The notes under the pieces were generated by a model. It searched no databases, had not been told where the DNA came from, and saw only the letters and a program-made list of their open reading frames with translations. From NCBI GenBank assembly GCA_949130485.1, contig OX422183.1, forward strand, positions 4,828,136 to 4,892,135: a stretch of 64,000 nt of DNA, in the 5' to 3' direction. Of this stretch, positions 1-9,746 are shown piece by piece; within the stretch, counting starts at the first letter, position 1; every line of letters begins with the position of its first letter. The DNA is from Agelas oroides. Taxonomy: Eukaryota > Porifera > Demospongiae > Agelasida > Agelasidae. Made by a program: the position numbers and the translations under genes.

Positions 1-119
1 GGTAATTCTGTGTGACCATATCTCCCGAACCCTACAAACTGTGGACATGGAATTTGTATTGTTGGACACAGCAAGGACATGCAAAAACTTAGCATGAACC
101 CTAGGGAGGTGTACATTAT

Positions 120-600
120 GCCGGCATCATAATTAGTAGCCTTGAGCAAACGAGCATAATTCTTAAAACCTGGAGCATAATACGTAAAATTTAGAGCATA
201 ATAAAGTGATTTTACGAAGAGGCTACACGTGCTCTTACAAAGTCATTAGTCACTAGTTGCTGACTTGACTACAACGAGAGTTCCACCTCAGCCAACGGCA
301 AATCCAGTGATCAACAGCTTGCATCTATGTCCACTGAGTCTGAGTTTTGCAGGAGTTTGTCACTTAGTCACGCAAGCCACACCCTCTGCAAAAGGTGTGG
401 CTTGCGTGACTATTTGTTGCTGTCGCCAGCGAGATTCAGATGTCTGCATTTTGCACAATTCTATTGTATATTGAAGAAAGACCAATATTACGTCAGCATA
501 ATTTCAGCATAATCAGTACTCTTTTAGGCATAATAAGCTAGAAATTTAGGAATTGTGGAATAGCATAATTAGACAATTTTGAACATAGTGTACATGTTGC
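120..600. repeat. AT-rich block with scattered AGCATAAT motifs
   Basis: No gene is visible. The short motif GAGCATAAT or GCATAAT recurs many times at irregular spacing (about 150-205 and 495-565). The same motif clusters again at about 14880-15300, so the two blocks probably derive from one dispersed repeat family. A perfect hairpin (366-411) lies inside. Confidence 0.4.
366..411. repeat. Perfect 18-bp hairpin
   Basis: Stem 366-383 is the exact reverse complement of 394-411, with a 10-base loop. The stem begins AGTCACGCAAGCC. It is most simply a tiny fold-back element; no target duplication was identified. Confidence 0.7.
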
Positions 601-890
601 TTAATAAGCCCAAACAGTTAGGATTGTACTGAACATTTAAACTGAATTGCATTTTGTTTACTGGAACACTTTAAACGAGATAGATACATGCTCAAGGCTA
701 GTGATACACTGACTTAGGCTGACCCATCCGTCACCTGACATACATTTACATCAGCATACAAGCCTGTAATATATATCAAACATCACAGTACTTTAGCATG
801 AACATCAGTCTCTCATTGTGTATTACTACACTATTGAAATGCAATAGCTATCAATTTTGCTCTGACTGGAACTGAACAATGTTTGGTGAT

Positions 891-1132
891 TATTATGCGT
901 TCTTGGTTTCTACGATTGGACGCAGCAAGGACTAAGCACAATAAAGGAATTTAAGATGTTATGAGGCAATAATAGAGGAAAGTGAAAGGGCCAGGAGTTG
1001 AACCGTCTGGCTGTCATGGCTCAGTGGCAGAGCACTGGCAGCCCAAGCCAGAGGTGTCCTGGGTTCGGCTAAATTCCTTTATTGTGCTTAGTCCTTGCTG
1101 CGTCCAATCATAGAAACCAAGAACGCATAATA
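891..1132. mobile_element. MITE-like element with ~62-bp TIRs and a tRNA-like core
   Basis: Bases 891-952 are nearly the reverse complement of 1071-1132, giving a 242-bp fold-back element. The internal part (about 1004-1070) looks like the 5' two thirds of a tRNA, described separately. No coding capacity is seen. Confidence 0.65.
1004..1070 (+). pseudogene. tRNA-like fragment inside the TIR element
   Basis: TGGCTCAGTGG matches the Pol III A-box pattern. GCTC/GAGC form a D stem, and CTGGC/GCCAG form a 5-bp anticodon stem around a 7-base loop AGCCCAA. A GGGTTCG stretch resembles the start of the B box, but the T arm then runs directly into the right TIR. Position 33 of the anticodon loop is G instead of the near-universal U, so this is not a functional tRNA. 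It could be a SINE head or a captured tRNA pseudogene. Confidence 0.4.
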
Positions 1133-1227
1133 AAATGCGCTCTTGTAGAAACATATTAGCTTATTAGAGTGTTCCTGAAAACAAATGCAATTCAATGCAT
1201 GGATGTTCAGAGGCACACTACAAATAC

Positions 1228-1740
1228 AAATTGCTTGCTGTGTCCTACGGTACAAGTTCCATGTCCATAAGTAGTAGGGTTCAGGAGATATGGTCACACA
1301 AAATTACCAATGCGTACAGAACCATGAAACATGGTTTACTTCAAGGACTCACAGCTCCAATTGTGATGGGGATGTCACATGCTTGAACATGTTTTTATAA
1401 ACCTCAACCTTTGCTGTATCCAATGGTACAAGTTTCGTGTCTGTAGAGGGAAGGGTTCAAAAGATACAGTCACACAAATTTACCCGTGTGTATCAAAATC
1501 ATGAAAAATGGTTTATTTCACGGGCTCACAGCTCCATATCTGATGGGGATGTCACAATACTTTTACATACCCTTATAAACTTCAATCTTTGCTGCATCCA
1601 ACGGTTCAAGTCTCATGTCCATAGGTGGTAGGGTTCAGGAGATACGATTGGACAAAGTTACCCATGCACACCAAAACCACAAAACATGGTTAACTCAACG
1701 GGCTTATAGCTCCAAATCTAATGGGGATGTCACCCCATCA
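1228..1740. repeat. Diverged ~180-bp tandem repeat, about three units
   Basis: Units beginning near 1255, 1430 and 1608 share the order: CATGTCCATA-like start, AGGGTTCAGGAGATA, GTCACACAAA, ACCATGAAAC/ATGGTT, CTCACAGCTCCA, GATGGGGATGTCAC. Bases 1-80 are an inverted copy of part of one unit (about 1228-1306). The short ORFs across it reflect the repeat, not a protein. Confidence 0.65.
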
Positions 1741-2122
1741 TGTGAGGATTTTCAGAAAGCACAGAAAAAGATCTTTAATCTGGTGCAAGTCCGGTCTTGA
1801 TAGCACCCTGCGTTCATGCGCTATTGGCGCTTGAATCTCACCAATTTCAGAGGCTTGAAGCTGGACCCGGCTTTTACAGCGTTCTCACATACCGACGGGA
1901 GCAGTAACAGTGGTCTTGACAGCTGTGTGGACCCTTGACCACCTGAAATACACATATCTTGAAGGATAGGTCGTTCGCATGAACACAGCTTGGAACAGAT
2001 GGTGCCGAAATCTGCCGTCTGGCACAGCTCTTTCGTTGTACGACAACCGCATAACTCCGATTATCATAACGGATATCACCGGAAGACGTAACGTACATAT
2101 ACAAAATCCGTATACCTGCACT

Positions 2123-2196
2123 ACCTCCTCTGGCCCAGACCCAACCCTCCTCGCGTGAACTGGGTGGGGTCTGGGCGCGAGACTAAGGTTCGCAAG
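2123..2196. mobile_element. Short fold-back element of the AGTCTCG / CCAGACCC type
   Basis: An inverted repeat contains CCCAGACCCAACCCTCC on one arm and GGGTGGGGTCTGGGC...GAGACTA on the other. It belongs to the same family as 14801-14861 and 17124-17517. Bases 2273-2880 beyond it hold nothing recognised. Confidence 0.5.
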
Positions 2197-2859
2197 TCTC
2201 ATGGATGGCTGGCTGGGCACAAGACTAGGTTCGCAAGCAGCGACAAGCTTCAGGTGGCGGATGGATGTCATATGATCCTATTCTTTGGAGGATCATGACT
2301 CAGATCAGCCTACTTACTAGCTTTTAAGTAGTGGGTGGGTACGGCGAAATGAATGTGCTAGATACTCTTCATGGTCGTTTGCTCCGTATTACGTATATAT
2401 ACTCACATTGACTTCATAATGGTTTGGTCCACACAAGGTATAGTAGCAATAACAAACCTTATATGTAAGCAGTTCATAATATTGTCCACTGCAGCTGGGG
2501 AGTCATATGTCTGCAGTACACACTGAAGCAAATTTGGGAATTGCCACTTCTGCTTCCACATACTAGGGTTTTTTATGGACTACCCAGTGGACAGTTCAGT
2601 ATAACCATCCTTAATTGATAAATATGTGAAATTTGACACTTCAACTGGTTGACTAATGACGTCTAATGTTCTTAGGTATGCAAGTTGGAATAGCATCTTC
2701 TTTGATAGGCAGTAGAGCAGGTATCTGTGGCTGGTAGAGAGAGAACATACAGTCAGTACTTCAGTTTTGAGGAATTTCAGCTCCATCTACACCCATCGAC
2801 ACACAGTTACATTAAGTCAGTGAAACATTCTCTTTCATACACATACGCACACATACTTG

Positions 2860-3395
2860 TCAGGAAATTTTCTGCTTGTCAGGAAAATGCTAGACCCCCC
2901 CCCCCCCTCCACCCCCCCCCCCCCCACACACACACACACACACACATACACAATTGTACACATATACACACACGCCATGCACATGCACACACATTGTCAG
3001 GAAAGTTGCTACTTGTCAGGAAAATGCTAGACCCCCCCCCCCCCCCCCCCCCCCCCCTCCCCCCCACACACACACACATACACATACACATATACACACG
3101 TCATGCACACACACATTGTCAGGAAAGTTGCTGCTTGTCAGGAAAATGCTAGACCCCCCCTCCCACACATATACACACATGCCATACACACACACACATA
3201 TAGCTACATGCACAACACACATTGTCAGGAAATTTTCTGTTTGTCAGAGAAATGCTGGACCCCCCCCCCCCCCCCCCCCACTCCCAAACACCACACACGC
3301 ACACATGCATGTACATGTAGCATGACCCACCCTCACACATATATACATGCACGACATGTCAGGAATTTCATTTTCAGCCTTTCAGGAAAATTCCA
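2860..3395. repeat. Poly-C / CA minisatellite, about five ~115-bp units
   Basis: Each unit has TTGTCAGGAAA-TTGC-CTTGTCAGGAAAATGCTAGA, then a run of C (up to about 26), then (CA)n with interspersed TA/CATGCA. Five copies start near 2858, 2994, 3116, 3224 and 3356 (the last partial). Proline/histidine-rich ORFs here are artefacts of the repeat. Bases 3400-3696 hold nothing recognised. Confidence 0.85.
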
Positions 3396-3696
3396 GCTAT
3401 GATACTAAAAGAAAGAACATCTTGTGATTCAGAGAGTGCTGTCTACACAAGGTCACTCAGTGTAATCAACTGTTCCATATTGAAAAGCAAGCTATGTGCT
3501 ATTAACACTATTTTGTCAAAAATTCCATCAGATCAGTACTGACAGCAACATACCGCTGGTCACTGGTGATCGCAAATCACGTATTCTATCACTACGTGCG
3601 CGCGTTGCTATGCCCCATGGTACAAGTCAGTTATACAACTCGGTAACGGTCTCTACGGTATACACAACCTCGTGCCTGCGGCACTCGGTAGTGTAT

Positions 3697-6001
3697 CATG
3701 GCGTACGGTAGTACGCCATATGTAGGGATGACCCCGAAAAAAAATGGCCGCCACATTAAAAGTGCACAAATAACACGCTCGAAATGTCTTCGTTAGATTA
3801 GTCAAAGGCCTGTATGAGCCATATCAGGCATTATCGAGTGTTTTCATGAGCAAAGAGACTGTTAAGTTTGCTGGAAAGTATCGCTAAGCACCAGACCGGC
3901 AAGTCGCCAAAACGGACAAATCGTCTATCTTCTGACTTTCTTTCTTCTTCTTCTTCTTCTTCTGCCTCTCACCGCGATAGCACGATAACGGCTGGAGCTT
4001 TTACAACGATTCAAACGCAAAACAACAGGATAAATCACTAGGTATTGTACCTGCCACTTATCGATCTAAAAGAAAGAACTCAAACTTGTCGGCGATTCTC
4101 AGGTAATCTCACACTTACGCTAGCTGCTACACGCCATTTTGCTCGAATAAAAATATTACTCATAATTACATCACCAGGGTTCAACTGAGCACGTAGTTCA
4201 GTACTTCGTAGAGAAGGTGAGAATTGAGCGTTGCAGTTTGCAAATCTGATTTCGTGGATCAGTTGACGTGGTTGTGCTGCACTTTACATCGAACGCAATA
4301 TGCGTAATGTCCGCAAGAAACTAGCGCAGGACAAGCAGAACTACCTGCGAAACAAAGGGGGAAAAAAGGCAAGCGTCCCGCCGTAATAATTACTGAAAGG
4401 ACCCGGAGAAACACAGGGCATCTTCCCGGGCGTCCTCCCATGCCTGTTATTGGAAGGACCCTGAGACGAAAAGGGTGTCCCTCCCATGCCTGTTATTGGA
4501 AGGACCCTGAGACGAAAAGGGCGTCCTCCCATACCCGTTAATATTGGGAGGACCCTGAGACCAAAAGGGCATCTTCCAGGGCATCCTCCCATACCCGTTA
4601 TTGGGAGGACCCTGAGAAAGGAAGGGCAGCTTCCCGCGTATCCTCTCATAGTAGTTATTGCATGGAGGAACCCTGACAAAAAAAGGGCAGCAGCTCGTAT
4701 GACTAATTTGAAGGCTGCAAAAGCCAAGCTCAAGTGGTATAGACGGTACTATGCCAGCTAGTGTTTTAACCATCAAGTACTTCATATGACTTAGAACACT
4801 AGTCACTGATATTCAATTTCAAGTTTTATTGTCAACTTTCACATTTCAAATTTGCTTGTTATAGTCATTTACATGCATATAGTACACATACAATGTTTAC
4901 TGCAAGTTGATGGTAGCACTTTGGCTGGTGTCTTCTTAACATCCTCCTTTTGTGTTGTGCCTGAGTCTTCATATTCCTCCAACGAAGCAAGTGGCAGCCT
5001 ATTGATAGCTTGGTATACTCAAACTCTAGTAGCACCGAGTCAACAGTGCATGGCTTCATTCCAAACTTCTGCACTGGAGGTGGCCACAGAACTGGCGGTT
5101 GTTCAGCTCCACAGACCCCTATGCGTTCGTTTCAAACCCATTTAGACTATAGCTACTCACCATCAAACAGTTCTGTAATGGGGTCTTACGACTCAATACT
5201 CTGGTGACAGTCTATGGAGAGTTTTTCGGTGAACCCATTAGTAGTCCACATGAAGTGAGCACAGGATTTATAAGCTTGCATGCAAAGCCTTATTAAAGCC
5301 ATCTGCTTTTCACTTGGTTTTTATGAGGCTTTGCTTGGACTGTACTTCTAAACCCCCCGAAGTTTGATGTTTGGATTGACGATTTCACTTCAAAGCGTTT
5401 GAATTTATGACAATTCTTAGCTCTTTCTACTATCATACTGTACACACCATGCATCTTCCCCTCGGCCTACCCTCCCATGTCACTTCTCTCTTACCATTCC
5501 TAAACCAAAAAAAAAAACAAAGCAAACAAGTCACAAAAAAGTTTTCTCAATGAAAACAAGCACATGTAGGGATGGAACCCTCAAAAACCAACCAAACAAG
5601 ATAGGAACAACACCACAATACTTTTACACCATCCCTACATCTTGTGCCATTTTGCCAACCACGTACACCACAAAACCCTTCAAATTTAAGTTTTAGGGTT
5701 TGTGCTTTTAGTTTAGTTATAGTTAGTTTTTATTTAAAAAATACTTTTGGTTTAGTTTAGTTCTAGTTTCCCGGTTTTACAAAATTTTTAGTTAGTTATA
5801 GTTTCAACCACTGAAACTCTAAAACCCCTTACTAAAAGGTATTTAGTTACACTTATTGTTGAAAACAGGCTGTATTCTGTTTTAGTACAGTTACGGTTTC
5901 TTCTTGTACGTCCTTGGACGTTTTAGTTACAGCCCCCAAGTTAGCAAGAAATTTAAGTTGCACTTTTGGTTAACTAAATTTTAAAAAGGCCATACTAAAA
6001 T
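3697..6001 (+). repeat. Left arm of a 5.2-kb near-palindrome
   Basis: The ~2.3-kb arm is repeated in inverted orientation at about 6580-8940, with a ~580-bp spacer (6002-6580). The outer end carries a mini-palindrome GGCGTACGGTAGTACGCC, then ATATGTAGGGATGACC. Shared landmarks include the TTC run at 3946-3963 (AAG run at 8663-8697), the DPEK repeat ORF, and a TTTAGTTAGTTATAG-rich segment at about 5690-6000. The arms are close to identical but differ in repeat-unit number. It is probably two inverted copies of one non-autonomous transposon. Confidence 0.85.
4300..4761 (+). pseudogene. DPEK-type repeat protein gene (frameshifted copy)
   Basis: Short units of about 48-60 bp encode, in the best frame, a repeating YWEDPE(K/T)xRA(A/S)SR pattern, ending in a non-repeated tail (AARMTNLKAAKAKLKW, then RRYYAS and a stop at 4759-4761). 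The apparent ATG at 4300 starts MRNVRKK but runs out of frame before the repeats. At least one other shift lies near 4535, where an extra ATA changes a unit. I recall similar lysine-rich YxxDPEKKRAASR repeat proteins being common in cnidarian and sponge transposon-associated genes, but I cannot name a function. The inverted copy at 7825-8327 is better preserved. Confidence 0.45.
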
Positions 6002-6580
6002 ATAAAGTCACAAAAAAGTTTTCTCAATGAAAACAAGCACATGTAGGGATGGAACCCTCAAAAACCAACCAAACAAGATAGGAACAACACCACAATACTT
6101 TTACACCATCCCTACATCTTGTGCCATTTTGCCGACTATGCATTGTGTTTGTTACTTGTGTGCACAGAAGGGTTGTCTTGGGCATGGAAGCCTGTGGAAC
6201 GAGCAGTACTGGGTGTGTAGTGCACGTTGTGTTGTGGGTGGCTGTAACTTTGTTACAGTTGAGTGTGGCAGGCATGGTTAGCTAGTTTAATATGTACAAG
6301 TTGTGGGGTGCAAGATCAGTGCTGAGTCTGTGTGGCATGTTGGAGTGGGTTGCGTATGTTGTGGGCTTTTGTAGCTGCTGGGCATGGCAGGTAAGGGTTG
6401 TCTTGTAAGTGAAGGCTGTGGTGTGAGCAGTACTGGGTCAGTCCATAGTTAACGACATGGTGGTGTGTTTGAAGGGTTTGTGGGGGTAGGTAGCTAGTTG
6501 TAGGGAGAAAGGTTGTTTGTTGGTTTGTGGGTGTAGCTGGTGTGCAGTGTTGTTTTAGTTAACTATAACTTTAACTAAAT
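6002..6580. repeat. Spacer segment C, also repeated inverted at 8940-9535
   Basis: This segment separates the two palindrome arms and starts ATAAAGTCACAAAAAAG. Its reverse complement occurs at about 8940-9535, ending CTTTTTTGTGACTTTAT. It therefore forms ~580-bp TIRs around the right arm, as if 6002-9535 were one complete element. Its first ~130 bases are also duplicated at about 5530-5660 and, inverted, at 6925-7060. Confidence 0.75.
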
Positions 6581-8940
6581 ATATTTTAGTATGGCCTTTT
6601 TAAAATTTAGTTAACCAAAAGTGCAACTTAAATTTCTTGCTAACTTGGGGGCTGTAACTAAAACGTCCAAGGACGTACAAGAAGAAACCGTAACTGTACT
6701 AAAACAGAATACAGCCTGTTTTCAACAATAAGTGCAACTAAATACCTTTTAGTAAGGGGTTTTAGAGTTTCAGTGGTTGAAACTATAACTAACTAAAAAT
6801 TTTGTAAAACCGGGAAACTAGAACTAAACTAAACCAAAAGTATTTTCTAAATAAAAACTAACTATAACTAAACTAAAAGCACAAACCCTAAAACCTTAAA
6901 TTTGAAGGGTTTTGTGGTGTACGTGGTTGGCAAAATGGCACAAGATGTAGGGATGGTGTAAAAGTATTGTGGTGTTGTTCCTATCTTGTTTGGTTGGTTT
7001 TTGAGGGTTCCATCCCTACATGTGCTTGTTTTCATTGAGAAAACTTTTTTGTGACTTGTTTGCTTTGTTTTTTTTTTGGTTTAGGAATGGTAAGAGAGAA
7101 GTGACATGGGAGGGTAGGCCGAGGGGAAGATGCATGGTGTGTACAGTATGATAGTAGAAAGAGCTAAGAATTGTCATAAATTCAAACGCTTTGAAGTGAA
7201 ATCGTCAATCCAAATATCAAACTTCGGGGGGTTTAGAAGTACAGTCCAAGCAAAGCCTCATAAAAACCAAGTGAAAAGCAGATGAGTTTAATAAGGCTTT
7301 GCATGCAAGCTTATAAATCCTGTGCTCATTTCACGTGGACTACTAATGGGTTCACCGAAAAACTCTCCATAGACTGTCACCAGAGTATTGAGTCGTAAGA
7401 CCCCATTACAGAACTGTTTGATGGTGAGTAGCTATAGTCTAAATGGGTTTGAAACGAATGCATAGGGGTCTGTGGAGCTGAACAACCGCCAGTTCTGTGG
7501 CCACCTCTAGTGCAGAAGTTTGGAATGAAGCCATGCACTGTTGACTCGGTGCTACTAGAGTTTGAGTATACCAAGCTACCAATAGGCTGCCACTTGCTTC
7601 GTTGGAGGAATATGAAGACTCAGGCACAACACAAAAGGAGGATGTTAAGAAGACACCAGCCAAAGTGCTACCATCAACTCACAGTAAACATTGTATGTGT
7701 ACTATATGCATGTAAATGACTATAACAAGCAAATTTGAAATGTGAAAGTTGACAATAAAACTTGAAATTGAATATCAGTAGCTAGTATTCTAAGTCATAT
7801 GAAGTACTTGATGGTTAAAACACTAGCTGGCATAGTACCGTCTATACCACTTGAGCTTGGCTTTTGCAGCCTTCAATTAGTCATACGAGCTGCTGCCCCT
7901 TTTTTGTCAGGTTTCCTCCAATAACTACTATGGGAGGATACGCGGGAAGCTGCCCTTCCTTTCTCAGGGTCCTCCCAATAGCGGGTATGGGAGGATACGC
8001 GGGAAGCTGCCCTTCCTTTCTCAGGGTCCTCCCAATAACGGGTATGGGAGGATTCCCTGGAAGATGCCCTTTTGGTCTCAGGGTCCTCCCAATAACGGGT
8101 ATGGGAGGACGCCCTTTTCGTCTCAGGGTCCTTCCAATAACAGGCATGGGAGGACACCCTTTTCGTCTCAGGGTCCTTCCAATAACAGGCATGGGAGGAC
8201 GCCCGGGAAGATGCCCTGTGTTTCTCCGGGTCCTTCCAGTAATTATTACGGGACGCTTGCCTTTTTCCCCTTTGTTTCGCAGGTAGTTCTGCTTGTACTT
8301 CGCTCGTTTCTTGCGGACATTACGCATATTGCGTTCGATGTAAAGTGCAGCACAACTACGTCAACTGATCCACGAAATCAGATTTGCAAACTGCAACGCT
8401 CAATTCTCACCTTCCCTACGAAGTACTGAACCACGTGCTCAGTTGAACCCTGGTGACGTAATTATGAGTAATATTTAATTCGAGCAAAATGGCGTGTAGC
8501 AGCTAGCGTAAGTGTGAGATTACCTGAGAATCGCCGACAAGTTTGAGTTCTTTCTTTTAGACCGATAAGTGGCAGGTGCAATACCTAGTGATTTATCCTG
8601 TTGTTTTGCGTTTGAATCGTTGTAAAAGCTCCAGCCGTTATTGTGCTATCGCGGTGAGAGGCAGAAGAAGAAGAAGAAGAAGAAGAAGAAGAAGAAAGTC
8701 AGAAGATAGACGATTTGTCCGTTTTGGCGACTTGCCGGTCTGGTGCTTAGCGATACTTTCCAGCAAACTTAACAGTCTCTTTGCTCATGAAAACACTCGA
8801 TAATGCCTGATATGGCTCATACAGGCCTTTGACTAATCTAACGAGGACATTTCGAGCGTGTTATTTGTGCACTTTTAATGTGGCGGCCATTTTTTTTCGG
8901 GGTCATCCCTACATATGGCGTACTACCGTACGCCATGATT
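6580..8940 (-). repeat. Right arm of the 5.2-kb near-palindrome
   Basis: This is the reverse complement of 3697-6001 with small differences. It has one extra ~60-bp DPEK unit (7981-8040 duplicates 7922-7980), a longer AAG run, and scattered substitutions. With segments C (6002-6580) and C' (8940-9535) as ends it looks like a 3.5-kb TIR element. Confidence 0.85.
7825..8327 (-). CDS. DPEK-type repeat protein, better preserved copy
   Basis: On the minus strand, 8157-7873 reads continuously as four to five units of about 19-20 residues with the core YWEDPEKGRAASRVSSHTR, followed by the AARMTN tail. A second open frame, 8327-7881, reads the same DNA as PVIGRTLRRKG-type units. Both frames stay open because the repeat unit length is mostly a multiple of three. 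The charged DPEK frame resembles known repeat proteins, so it is the likelier coding frame. No catalytic domain is visible. It is probably a cargo or accessory protein of the surrounding TIR element. Confidence 0.35.
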
Positions 8941-9535
8941 TAGTTAAAGTTATAGTTAACTAAAACAACACTGCACACCAGCTACACCCACAAACCAACA
9001 AACAACCTTTCTCCCTACAACTAGCTACCTACCCCACAAACCCTTCAAACACACCACCATGTCGTTAACTACGGACCGACCCAGTACTGCTCACACCACA
9101 GCCTTGACTTACAAGACAACCCTTACCTGCCATGCCCAGCAGCTACAAAAGCCCACAACATACGCAACCCACTCCAACATGCCACACAGACTCAGCACTG
9201 ATCTTGCACCCCACAGCTTGTACATATTAAACTAGCTAACCATGCCTGCCACACTCAACCGTAACAAAGTTACAGCCACCCACAACACAACGCACTCTCC
9301 ATACACAACAACGTGCACTACACACCCAGTACTGCTCGTTCCACAGGCTTCCATGCCCAAGACAACCCTTCTGTGCACACAAGTAACAAACACAATGCAT
9401 AGTCGGCAAAATGGCACAAGATGTAGGGATGGTGTAAAAGTATTGTGGTGTTGTTCCTATCTTGTTTGGTTGGTTTTTGAGGGTTCCATCCCTACATGTG
9501 CTTGTTTTCATTGAGAAAACTTTTTTGTGACTTTA
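8940..9535. repeat. Inverted copy C' of segment 6002-6580
   Basis: The segment begins after the GGCGTACTACCGTACGCC hairpin at the end of the right arm and ends GTGACTTTAT. It matches the reverse complement of 6002-6580, with one insertion of about 20 bp (ACAACGCACTCTCCATACAC region near 9285). It completes the TIR pair of the putative 3.5-kb element. Confidence 0.75.
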
Positions 9536-9746
9536 TCCCATAGAGACCTCCACCTCGTTGTATAACCTATACATAATATAACGAGATTCGTAGCTACGAC
9601 GTGACGTCATGCCCTCCCTCCCCTGGCGGCCTGGGCGTATTTTTTTTTGGATGCACTTTCGACTTAGGGGAATGCATATGCGCATGCGTAGTGCCACACC
9701 CTCTGTGTACTTAGACCTTTGAGACCTCGGGCAAACGACTGTCAAG

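Noticed and set aside
1004-1070. Functional tRNA gene
   Set aside because: T arm is incomplete and U33 is missing in the anticodon loop.
2727-3402. Proline/histidine-rich ORFs on both strands
   Set aside because: They are translations of the poly-C and CA minisatellite.
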